In this document: in pieces, positions 8,638 through 15,219 of the stretch
How positions within the stretch are numbered: position 1 is the first letter of the stretch
Layout: each line of letters starts with the position of its first letter
Assembly: GCA_028701815.1 (NCBI GenBank)
Contig: JAQVPY010000023.1
Span: 1 to 16,852 of the forward strand
Direction: 5' to 3'
Source: Bacteroidales bacterium
GTDB lineage: Bacteria; Bacteroidota; Bacteroidia; Bacteroidales; BM520
Length of the DNA stretch: 16,852 nt
Translations under genes and position numbers: made by a program
Notes under the pieces: model-generated
What the model was told of the DNA's origin: nothing
The model's input: the letters and a program-made list of their open reading frames with translations, nothing else
Databases searched by the model: none

Positions 8638-9069
8638 ATGGACGATAACTATTATATGAATGTTGCCTTGAACGAAGCTCGCTTCGCTTATGAAGAAGGC
8701 GAAATACCCGTTGGCGCAATTATTGTGTGCAATAATCAAATAATTGCCAAATCACACAATCAAACGGAGAAGTTGACAGATTGTACCGCTCATGCCGAAA
8801 TCTTATGTCTGACGGCCGCATTTGAGTTTTTAGGCGCAAAATATCTGCCTGATGCAACTATGTATGTTACTTTGGAACCTTGCGTTATGTGTGCCGGCGC
8901 ACTTTATTGGGCTCAAATTGGAAAACTTGTATATGCAGCTGATGATTTAAAAAGAGGTTATTCTCTCTTAAAAGAAAATATTCTCCATCCTGCTACTGAA
9001 GTTGAAAAAGGTCTACTTAAGGAAGAAAGTGAAAATTTAATAAGACTTTTCTTTGAAAAACTAAGATAA
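8638..9069 (+). CDS. tadA: tRNA-specific adenosine deaminase TadA
   Basis: TadA deaminates adenosine 34 of tRNA-Arg(ACG) to inosine, an essential step in most bacteria. The 143-residue protein has the full zinc-deaminase signature: His52-Ala-Glu54, with Glu54 as proton shuttle, and PCVMCAGAL with zinc ligands Cys82 and Cys85. The N-terminal EARFAYEEGEIPVGAIIV and the later segment KLVYAADDLKRGY fit TadA better than guanine or cytosine deaminases. It starts 5 bp after the kinase stop, so it is probably the last gene of the + strand run. Its stop is 7 bp from the stop of the convergent gene. Confidence 0.95.
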   Translation: MDDNYYMNVALNEARFAYEEGEIPVGAIIVCNNQIIAKSHNQTEKLTDCTAHAEILCLTAAFEFLGAKYLPDATMYVTLEPCVMCAGALYWAQIGKLVYAADDLKRGYSLLKENILHPATEVEKGLLKEESENLIRLFFEKLR

Positions 9070-9076
9070 TTATATG

Positions 9077-10582
9077 TTAATCAATACTCTTTAATTTTAC
9101 ATTGTCGTATTTAATCTCTTTTCCTGCAGAATAAAGAACAGTTAAATATATCTCCCCATCTTCTGAAAAATATATCCACTCTCCGTCTTCTTGCCCGTTA
9201 ACATATTGACTTATAATTTTAATTTTTCCTGACTCATAATATTTATACTGCTTACCATCAGGATTGTCAGAGATATAATTGTCTTTTTTAAGTATGATAT
9301 TTTCAGCATTTTTTGTGATCCATTCTCCTTCTTTTTTCCCTGCTGTATAATTTCCTTTCTCTATGATGTTGTTAACAGAAAATGACCATAATCCGTCTTC
9401 TAATCCATCTATATAATTTCCCTGTAAAATAACATTTCCATCCTCGGAATATTCCATACAGATACCGTTTTCTTTCCCCTTATCAAAATTTTCCTCTCTT
9501 AACATTTCACCGGTGGGGTAGTACCAAAACCAAGTTCCTGTATATAACCCGTCGTCATCATAAGAACCCTCCTGCTCAATTTTTCCGTTTTTATGATAAT
9601 AAGTCCATTTCCCAACCTTTTTATCAAGACTGTAGTTTCCTTCTGCTCTCATAACTCCGTCTGTATAATATTCTTTCCAATGTCCATGCTTATTAAGCTG
9701 TTCATCTATTATCCCTTCTCCTGTAATTTTCCCTTTTTCAAAAATAAAAGATGTTGTTATATTACCCAAAGAATCATACTCTCTTCTTACTCCTTCAGAA
9801 ATATTATTACGATAACAGGCTTCTATCTTAACCTGCCCGTTTTTGTAATAATCCTTTCTGACTTCTACTATATTGGTCTCTGGTGAATAATCAACCCTTT
9901 CTCCGTTTTCATATTTATAAACATCAGTCAGATTTCCATTTATATCATAATATTTACAATAACCTGTTAGTTTATCATTTACATAAAATTCCTCTTTTTC
10001 TATATTATCATTGGAATAAAATTGTATCCATTTTCCCTGTTTTAAATTATTGTTGTCTATTCTGTTAACCAACTCATTATCTATAATATAACCGTTTTTA
10101 TATCTGACTAACCTATAAATTCTGCCCGTAGTATCAAACTCTTTCTTCCAGCCATCTTCTAATCCGTTTTTATAATTAATTGAACTTAAAATATGTCCTT
10201 CATAATCAAACTCATAAGTAATTCCTTCCTTAACATCGTTTTTTAAAAGTTCTGAAATTATAAAATCATAATTATAAGTTATTCTTTCACCGTTTTTCTT
10301 TCCCTGCAGATATTCTATTGAAAGATTTAGTTTTCCGTCTTCACTATAAAATTTCCATAATCCGTCAAGTAAAAAATTTATTCTGTTTCCCTCAGATCTA
10401 ATATTTCCGTTTTCATAATATGATTTCCAATAACCGTCTGGATTATTGTCGACTAAATATCCTTCACTTGACTTATTGCCATTTTCAAAGAAAAAGATTT
10501 TATAATTTTCTCCTTCTTCATTCTGTGCTATTGCAGATAAAGAAATACAAACCGTAAAGAAAAAAAATATTAGTCTTTTCAT
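9077..10582 (-). CDS. Secreted YwqK/MORN-variant repeat protein
   Basis: The start chosen is the ATG at 10582. An in-frame TTG directly before it would add only one residue. Residues 1-20 form a signal peptide (MKRLIFFFFTVCISLSAIAQ) with an AxA-Q cleavage site, so the mature protein is exported; there is no lipobox Cys. Most of the remaining 480 residues consist of degenerate repeats of roughly 20-25 residues of the type G-x-W-x-x-Y-Y-x-N-G-x-I-x-x-E-G-x-Y, for example GYWKSYYENGNIRSEGN and GKWTYYHKNGKIEQEGSY. These resemble the MORN-repeat variant / YwqK family, which is abundant in Bacteroidota. YwqK is named from a Bacillus antitoxin, but repeat content alone does not make this an antitoxin and no toxin lies beside it. 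A structural or binding role at the cell surface is possible. A promoter of the Bacteroidota type lies just upstream. Confidence 0.85.
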   Translation of the reverse strand: MKRLIFFFFTVCISLSAIAQNEEGENYKIFFFENGNKSSEGYLVDNNPDGYWKSYYENGNIRSEGNRINFLLDGLWKFYSEDGKLNLSIEYLQGKKNGERITYNYDFIISELLKNDVKEGITYEFDYEGHILSSINYKNGLEDGWKKEFDTTGRIYRLVRYKNGYIIDNELVNRIDNNNLKQGKWIQFYSNDNIEKEEFYVNDKLTGYCKYYDINGNLTDVYKYENGERVDYSPETNIVEVRKDYYKNGQVKIEACYRNNISEGVRREYDSLGNITTSFIFEKGKITGEGIIDEQLNKHGHWKEYYTDGVMRAEGNYSLDKKVGKWTYYHKNGKIEQEGSYDDDGLYTGTWFWYYPTGEMLREENFDKGKENGICMEYSEDGNVILQGNYIDGLEDGLWSFSVNNIIEKGNYTAGKKEGEWITKNAENIILKKDNYISDNPDGKQYKYYESGKIKIISQYVNGQEDGEWIYFSEDGEIYLTVLYSAGKEIKYDNVKLKSID

Positions 10583-10598
10583 CAAATATCAATTTTTG

Positions 10599-10627
10599 CA
10601 AAGTTATCTTTATTTTAATGATACAAA
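10599..10627 (-). promoter_or_regulatory. Promoter of the YwqK-like repeat gene
   Basis: On the minus strand a perfect -7 element TAACTTTG (10606-10599) matches the Bacteroidota consensus TAnnTTTG. A TTTG at 10627-10624 stands 17 bp upstream as a possible -33 element, slightly closer than usual. The ATG follows 16 bases after the -7 element, giving a very short leader. Confidence 0.6.
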
Positions 10628-10822
10628 AATATTAAGCAAGCAAAATAATCAACAGCGTTATAATTCAATTACAATAATTATAATTATTTTTTTTATAAAA
10701 AAAGTCATCTTCATAATATAGTTGTTGAAAGTGTTTAAATCTTTTTATAAACAAAAAAGTTATTTTTAAATTGTTTATTTTTTTTATGGATAAATTTTTA
10801 TATATCAGACAAAAAAGAAATT

Positions 10823-10949
10823 ATTAACAAAATTAACAATTAAGAACATTCGGCTGTCAACATGTTAATAGAATTATTAATTATTGTTAAAAATTATTAA
10901 AAAAAAAACTTATTCACAAAATCATAAAAATTTTAAACAGAAATTAACA
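10823..10949. repeat. Cluster of short ATTAACA repeats in both orientations
   Basis: The heptamer ATTAACA occurs at 10823-10829, 10832-10838 and 10943-10949. Its complement TGTTAAT occurs at 10863-10869 and a one-base variant TGTTAAA at 10885-10891. The first two copies are 9 bp apart. They resemble DnaA boxes with the central C lost, but may be binding sites of another protein or chance matches in AT-rich DNA. Confidence 0.35.
10910..10918 (+). promoter_or_regulatory. DnaA-box-like nonamer
   Basis: TTATTCACA differs from the classical DnaA box TTATCCACA at one base and fits the relaxed form TTWTNCACA. It lies in the most AT-rich part of the intergene, directly after a run of ten As. A weaker match (TTATCCATA, minus strand) lies at 10785-10793. 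A single relaxed match can occur by chance in such sequence. Confidence 0.35.
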
Positions 10950-10959
10950 GGTTGTTAGG

Positions 10960-10981
10960 TAAGTTATTCTATAGTAACTTA
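10960..10981. promoter_or_regulatory. Perfect inverted repeat upstream of rpiB, possible operator
   Basis: The arms TAAGTTA (10960-10966) and TAACTTA (10975-10981) are exact reverse complements separated by 8 bases. The site lies 37 bp upstream of the -33 element of the rpiB promoter. Without GC pairs or a T-run it is unlikely to be a terminator; a binding site for a dimeric regulator is plausible. Confidence 0.35.
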
Positions 10982-11018
10982 AACAATTTGTTGAAAAAAA
11001 TTCTTGTTATCAAATGGT

Positions 11019-11050
11019 TTTGTTTTATTAAATAATTTGATATACTTTTG
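11019..11050 (+). promoter_or_regulatory. Promoter of rpiB-lutB-like pair
   Basis: A perfect -7 element TACTTTTG (11043-11050, consensus TAnnTTTG) is preceded by TTTG at 11019-11022 with 20 bp between them, the normal arrangement for the Bacteroidota primary sigma factor. The rpiB ATG follows 17 bases later, so the leader is short. Confidence 0.7.
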
Positions 11051-11067
11051 TAAAAAATATTTACGAT

Positions 11068-11508
11068 ATGAATAACGAAATAGGCATGGGTTGCGATCAT
11101 GCAGGATTTGAACTTAAAGAATATTTAAAGACATATTTAAATAAAGAAGGTTATAAAGTAATTGATTTTGGCACAAACAGTACTGCTTCTGTAGATTATC
11201 CTGATTTTATTCATCCTTTAGCTTCTAAAATCAATAATGGAGAAATTTTAAGAGGAGTTATCATCTGTGGATCCGGCAACGGGGTAGCGATGACAGCAAA
11301 TAAATACCCTAATGTCAGAGCAGCAATCTGCTGGAATGAAGAACTTTCCGCTTTGGCGCGACAGCATAATGATGCAAACGTTTTATCTCTGCCGGCAAGA
11401 TTTATTAGTAAGGAAGAAGCTCTTAAAATATTGAAGATATTTTTATCTACTGATTTTGAAGGAGGAAGGCATCTTAGAAGAGTTGAAAAAATAAATAATT
11501 TGCTTTAA
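11068..11508 (+). CDS. rpiB: Ribose-5-phosphate isomerase B (RpiB/LacAB family)
   Basis: RpiB interconverts ribose 5-phosphate and ribulose 5-phosphate in the non-oxidative pentose phosphate pathway. The 146-residue length is typical. The N-terminal GCDHAGFELKEYLK contains the substrate-binding Asp10-His11. Cys67 in ICGSGNGVAMTANKYPNVRA is at the place of the catalytic Cys of E. coli RpiB. The following SGNG resembles the actinobacterial form, which lacks that Cys. The C-terminal EGGRHLRRVEKI holds the phosphate-binding arginines. The gene is preceded by a clear Bacteroidota promoter and followed after 6 bp by the LutB-like gene, with which it is probably cotranscribed. Other LacAB-family isomerases (for example allose-6-phosphate or galactose-6-phosphate types) cannot be fully excluded from sequence alone. 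Confidence 0.92.
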   Translation: MNNEIGMGCDHAGFELKEYLKTYLNKEGYKVIDFGTNSTASVDYPDFIHPLASKINNGEILRGVIICGSGNGVAMTANKYPNVRAAICWNEELSALARQHNDANVLSLPARFISKEEALKILKIFLSTDFEGGRHLRRVEKINNLL

Positions 11509-11514
11509 TAGAAA

Positions 11515-12903
11515 ATGGAAAATTATTCGTTTGTAGATATTTTAGTGAACAATTTCTGCTCTTTTGAAAGAGGACAAATTGTAAAGAATAATTCCGAACG
11601 GTGGAAGAAAAGATTTGATTCTTCCGTGAAGCAATTTTCTGATGTTTCTTATGTAAAGAAAAAAATTGAATATAGTAGAAACAAATGTTTATATAATATT
11701 GAAAATCAAATTTTTAATTTTGAAAAGAAGTTTATTGACAACACAAACAGAAAAATGTTTTTTGCTCAAACGGATAAAGACGTTTATGATATTATAAGTA
11801 GAATAATCAAGGAAGAGAATATCTCAAACGTAGTTTTTTCAAAAAGCAATTTATTGGATGAGATATCTTTAAATTCTTATTTAAAGAAGAAACAGTTAAA
11901 CGTAACAAAAACGAATATAGGAGATTTTATTTTAGAGTTAGAACACGGAAAACCCTCGCATATAGTTACTTCTACATATCATAAAAATCTTGAAGAAATA
12001 TCTTCTTTATATAATAAGGAATTTGGAACAGATGAGAATATTACAGCACAGGATGTTATAGATATTGCTTCTAAAAAGATAAAAGAAAATATTAAAGGAG
12101 CTGACGCATTGGTTTCCGGGGCTAATTTTCTGGTCTCTGAGACAGGTTCTATAGTCTTTATTGAAGATGAAGGAGATATAAATCGGGCCATGTCAATGGT
12201 AAAGACACATATAATAATTGCCGGAATGGAAAAGATAATTTCCAATCTTAAGGAATTGAATTATCTTTTGCCTGTAGTATCTACTTTTGCTACGGGACAA
12301 AACCTTGCGTCTTATATTACTATAATCACGAAAAACCCGAAGAGAATCATAGGAGAAAACCAGAAGATATTTTTGATTTTGGTCAATAAGGGAAGAACAG
12401 ATCTTCTTCAGAGTGCCGTTTCAAGGAACATCTTAAAGTGTATTAGATGTGGTGCCTGCGCTAATGTTTGTCCTATCTATAAGAATCTTGGCGGCAATGT
12501 ATACAACTGTGTGTATCCGGGACCGCTGGGTTTGATTTTGGCCACAAATATAGAATCCTCAAAGGAATATAAGGATTTACCTTATGCGTGTACTTTGTGT
12601 GGTAAATGTAAAGATATTTGTCCTGCGGGTATAGATTTAACTACTCTGATTATTCAGGCAAGAAAAGATGTCATTGAAAAAGACATACATTCCTTGAATG
12701 ATCAGGAGTTGATAATGTTGTTATACAAAAAAACATTAAAGAGAAAGAGGATGAATGGGTTCCATTATGGATTTAAACAGTGGCGCTTTGAAAAGGTTAT
12801 CTCTAAACAGTGGGGCAACAAGAGGGTAGTGCCTAAATTTTCCAGAAAGACATTTTCCGAAAAATATATTGATTTACACAAGGGCGAAGAAAATCTTATA
12901 TAA
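11515..12903 (+). CDS. LutB-like LUD-domain iron-sulfur protein (lactate utilization type)
   Basis: The first 300 residues or so form a LUD (DUF162) domain; the segment GANFLVSETGSIVFIEDEGD (about 199-218) is its most typical part. A ferredoxin-like domain follows with two classical cluster motifs: Cys309, 312, 315 and 319 (CIRCGACANVCP) and Cys359, 362, 365 and 369 (CTLCGKCKDICP), enough for two 4Fe-4S clusters. LutB works with LutA and LutC in oxidising L-lactate to pyruvate in Bacillus. Neither LutA (CCG domains) nor a separate LutC is in the window, so the substrate here is not established. The protein is soluble, with no membrane helix or signal peptide. It lies 6 bp after rpiB. Its stop codon runs directly into the A-run of the tRNA-Cys terminator on the other strand. 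Confidence 0.85.
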   Translation: MENYSFVDILVNNFCSFERGQIVKNNSERWKKRFDSSVKQFSDVSYVKKKIEYSRNKCLYNIENQIFNFEKKFIDNTNRKMFFAQTDKDVYDIISRIIKEENISNVVFSKSNLLDEISLNSYLKKKQLNVTKTNIGDFILELEHGKPSHIVTSTYHKNLEEISSLYNKEFGTDENITAQDVIDIASKKIKENIKGADALVSGANFLVSETGSIVFIEDEGDINRAMSMVKTHIIIAGMEKIISNLKELNYLLPVVSTFATGQNLASYITIITKNPKRIIGENQKIFLILVNKGRTDLLQSAVSRNILKCIRCGACANVCPIYKNLGGNVYNCVYPGPLGLILATNIESSKEYKDLPYACTLCGKCKDICPAGIDLTTLIIQARKDVIEKDIHSLNDQELIMLLYKKTLKRKRMNGFHYGFKQWRFEKVISKQWGNKRVVPKFSRKTFSEKYIDLHKGEENLI

Positions 12904-12929
12904 AAAAAAGACGCGAAAATTTCGCGTCT
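12902..12929 (-). terminator. Rho-independent terminator of tRNA-Cys
   Basis: Perfect 10-bp arms (12909-12918 and 12920-12929, AGACGCGAAA and its complement) form a GC-containing hairpin. On the minus strand it is followed by eight Us (12909-12902, the first also closing the stem). It lies 7 bp beyond the tRNA 3' end. On the + strand the hairpin is followed by CTCTCTGAGG, not a U-run, so it is unlikely to end the lutB-like transcript. Confidence 0.85.
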
Positions 12930-12936
12930 CTCTCTG

Positions 12937-13007
12937 AGGTGACGAGCAGATTCGAACTGCTGTAGACGGTTTTGCAGACCGTTGCCTAACCACTCGGCCA
13001 CGACACC
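12937..13007 (-). tRNA. tRNA-Cys (anticodon GCA)
   Basis: A complete cloverleaf of 71 nt can be folded. The anticodon stem-loop is ACGGT-CTGCAAA-ACCGT with anticodon GCA. The T-arm is AGCAG-TTCGAAT-CTGCT with a perfect stem, and the D-arm contains GAGTGGTTAGGC. The discriminator base is U73, the identity base expected for tRNA-Cys. CCA is not encoded. The acceptor stem GGTGTCG/CGTCACC has one U-U mismatch at position 5:68; the other six pairs are canonical. It lies between mutB and a strong terminator and has its own -7 promoter element. Confidence 0.95.
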
Positions 13008-13021
13008 ACTTATATCTTTTG

Positions 13022-13029
13022 CAAAGATA
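13022..13029 (-). promoter_or_regulatory. Promoter -7 element of tRNA-Cys
   Basis: TATCTTTG on the minus strand is a perfect TAnnTTTG, ending 14 bases before the tRNA 5' end, so transcription would begin a few bases upstream of the mature tRNA. A clear -33 TTTG at the usual distance is not visible. The element overlaps a short inverted repeat (TATCTTT at 13013-13019 and AAAGATA at 13023-13029), which may be coincidental. Confidence 0.55.
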
Positions 13030-13082
13030 ATACAAAAATTTCAATAACCGCTAACTCTCACCAATAAAAATTATTTAATTGA

Positions 13083-15215
13083 TTATGAGTTGGCTGCGAT
13101 TAACAGTTCGAGTACTTTAATTCCACAGTCGGTAATTTTAGAACCGGGACCGAAAATAGCGGCAGCGCCGGCATCATATAGGAACTGATAATCCTGAGGG
13201 GGAATAACGCCTCCTACAACGACCATTATATCGCTTCTGCCGAGTTTTTCGAGTTCTTTAATAACTTTTGGGACCAATGTTTTATGTCCCGCAGCAAGGC
13301 TGGAAACACCAAGAACGTGAACATCGTTTTCAACGGCTTGACGAGCGGCTTCTTCAGGAGTTTGGAATAGCGGTCCCATATCGACATCAAAACCTATATC
13401 GGCATAGCCGGTAGCAACAACTTTTGCGCCGCGGTCGTGACCGTCCTGACCCATTTTAGCGATCATAATACGAGGTTGTCGTCCAACCATCTTAGCAAAT
13501 TTTTCAGCCAGAGCCTGAGCTTTTTTGAATTGTGTGTCATCCTGAGTTTCAGAGGAATAGACACCGGAGAATGAATGTATCACAGCTTTATATCTTCCAT
13601 ATACTTTTTCACATGCGTCAGAGATTTCTCCGAGGGAAGCGCGTTTTTGAGCAGCGTCTATACTTAAAGCCAACAAGTTACCTTCGCCGGATTTACAGCA
13701 TTCGGATATTGCCTCCAAAGCTTTGCTAACCTCTTCGTTATTTCTATTAGCCCTTAATTCGGCAAGGCGGTGAAGTTGGGCTTCACGAACGGCCGTATTA
13801 TCTACTTCGAGAGTTTCAATCGGGGCTTCTTTTTCGAGTTTATATTTATTCACGCCGACAATCGTGCATTTACCGGTATCGATTTTTGCCTGTTTACGTG
13901 CGGAAGCTTCTTCTATACGCATTTTAGGAATACCGGTCTCAATAGCTTTAGCCATGCCGCCGAGTTGTTCTACTTCCTGAATGAGGGACCATGCCTTATG
14001 GGCTATTTGATGGGTAAGATATTCAACATAATAGGATCCGGCCCACGGGTCAACGGAGCGGCAAATATTGGTTTCTTCCTGAATATAAATCTGTGTATTA
14101 CGAGCAATACGAGCGCTGAAATCCGTAGGAAGAGCAATTGCTTCGTCAAGGGCATTTGTGTGCAGCGACTGTGTATGTCCAAGAGCAGCACCCATAGCTT
14201 CAATACATGTACGCGTAACGTTGTTGAACGGGTCTTGTTCTGTAAGGCTCCAGCCGGAGGTCTGACAGTGGGTACGTAATGCCATAGACTTAGGATTTTT
14301 CGGGGCGAAGTCGTTTACGATCTTAGCCCAAAGCATTCTTGCTGCGCGCATCTTGGCTATTTCCATAAAATGGTTCATGCCGACACCCCAGAAGAAAGAC
14401 AGACGAGGAGCGAAATCATCAATAGACATTCCTGAATTAACCCCTGTCCTCAGGTATTCCAGCCCGTCGGCAAGAGTATAGGCCAATTCTATATCGGCTG
14501 TTGCTCCGGCTTCCTGCATGTGATATCCGGAAATACTGATGCTGTTGAACTTTGGCATTTTTTGAGATGTAAACTGGAAGATATCTCCAATTATTCTCAT
14601 AGAAGGGGCGGGAGGATAGATATAAGTGTTTCTAACCATAAATTCCTTCAAGATGTCGTTTTGTATTGTTCCCTGCAATTGTTCAAGTTTTACGCCTTGT
14701 TCCAGGCCTGCAACGATATAAAATGCAAGCACAGGAAGAACGGCACCGTTCATAGTCATGGAAACGGACATCTTATCCAGAGGAATCTGGTCGAAGAGAA
14801 TTTTCATGTCGAGAATGGAGTCTACAGCTACACCGGCTTTTCCAACGTCGCCAATAACACGAGGATGATCGGAGTCGTAGCCTCTATGTGTGGCAAGGTC
14901 AAAGGCTACCGATAAGCCCTTTTGTCCTGCTGCAAGGTTCCTGCGATAAAAAGCATTTGACTCTTCTGCTGTAGAGAAACCTGCGTATTGACGAATGGTC
15001 CACGGACGCATAACATACATGGTCGAATAGGGACCGCGTAGAAAAGGAGTAATGCCCGCAGCATATTGCAGATGCTCCATGTTGTCGAGATCCGCTTTGG
15101 AATAATCCTTTTTTATCTCGATTTGTTCATCGGTAAGCCAGGATTCTGCAGTGGCCTCACAGAGATGATTAGCCGCCGTATTATTTATATTGATGGATTT
15201 ATATTTTGGTTGCAT
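13083..15215 (-). CDS. mutB: Methylmalonyl-CoA mutase, large (catalytic) subunit
   Basis: MutB is the adenosylcobalamin-dependent catalytic subunit that interconverts succinyl-CoA and (R)-methylmalonyl-CoA, linking the succinate and propionate pathways used by many Bacteroidales. The 710-residue length is standard. Residues from about 50 to 550 form the substrate-binding TIM barrel; visible family blocks are PWTIRQYAGFSTAEESN, SISGYHMQEAGATADIE and WAGSYYVEYLT. The cobalamin-binding domain has the base-off motif DGHDRG (Asp591, His593 as lower cobalt ligand, Gly596), then GVSSLAAGHKTLVP and VVGGVIPPQDY. The start follows the mutA stop after 4 bp, so the two subunits are translated together. 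tRNA-Cys lies 75 bp downstream on the same strand, and I see no terminator between them. Coding third positions are C-rich (for example GCC, GGC, ACC, ATC near the C terminus). Confidence 0.98.
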   Translation of the reverse strand: MQPKYKSININNTAANHLCEATAESWLTDEQIEIKKDYSKADLDNMEHLQYAAGITPFLRGPYSTMYVMRPWTIRQYAGFSTAEESNAFYRRNLAAGQKGLSVAFDLATHRGYDSDHPRVIGDVGKAGVAVDSILDMKILFDQIPLDKMSVSMTMNGAVLPVLAFYIVAGLEQGVKLEQLQGTIQNDILKEFMVRNTYIYPPAPSMRIIGDIFQFTSQKMPKFNSISISGYHMQEAGATADIELAYTLADGLEYLRTGVNSGMSIDDFAPRLSFFWGVGMNHFMEIAKMRAARMLWAKIVNDFAPKNPKSMALRTHCQTSGWSLTEQDPFNNVTRTCIEAMGAALGHTQSLHTNALDEAIALPTDFSARIARNTQIYIQEETNICRSVDPWAGSYYVEYLTHQIAHKAWSLIQEVEQLGGMAKAIETGIPKMRIEEASARKQAKIDTGKCTIVGVNKYKLEKEAPIETLEVDNTAVREAQLHRLAELRANRNNEEVSKALEAISECCKSGEGNLLALSIDAAQKRASLGEISDACEKVYGRYKAVIHSFSGVYSSETQDDTQFKKAQALAEKFAKMVGRQPRIMIAKMGQDGHDRGAKVVATGYADIGFDVDMGPLFQTPEEAARQAVENDVHVLGVSSLAAGHKTLVPKVIKELEKLGRSDIMVVVGGVIPPQDYQFLYDAGAAAIFGPGSKITDCGIKVLELLIAANS

Positions 15216-15219
15216 AGCT

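Larger units (their letters stand above)
10583..11067. other. Gene-free AT-rich region between divergent genes; candidate replication origin
   Basis: I see no gene in these 485 bases. I counted 71 G or C among the 420 bases from 10621 to 11040 (17%), far below the flanking genes. The region holds two divergent promoters, a DnaA-box-like TTATTCACA (10910-10918), a near match TTATCCATA on the minus strand (10793-10785), several ATTAACA-type heptamers between 10823 and 10949, long A and T runs, and a perfect inverted repeat at 10960-10981. An AT-rich intergene with a DnaA box near parS sites is how many chromosomal origins look. Against this, only one nonamer meets the relaxed consensus and dnaA is not adjacent. 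It may simply be a long double promoter region. Confidence 0.35.

Noticed and set aside
9077..10582. An antitoxin of a toxin-antitoxin pair (because of the YwqK name)
   Set aside because: The protein has a signal peptide, and the neighbours are tadA and an empty intergene with no toxin-like gene.
10583..11067. A small unannotated gene in the long intergene
   Set aside because: Both strands are broken by frequent stops and long A/T runs; no frame of useful length with a credible start was seen.
12902..12929. The GC hairpin as a terminator for the lutB-like gene
   Set aside because: On the + strand it is followed by CTCTCTGAGG rather than a U-run; the U-run exists only on the minus strand.
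13770..14279. A 169-codon + strand frame opposite mutB
   Set aside because: It lies wholly inside a fully conserved catalytic gene, has no promoter or family motif, and is explained by the C-rich codon use of mutB on the other strand.
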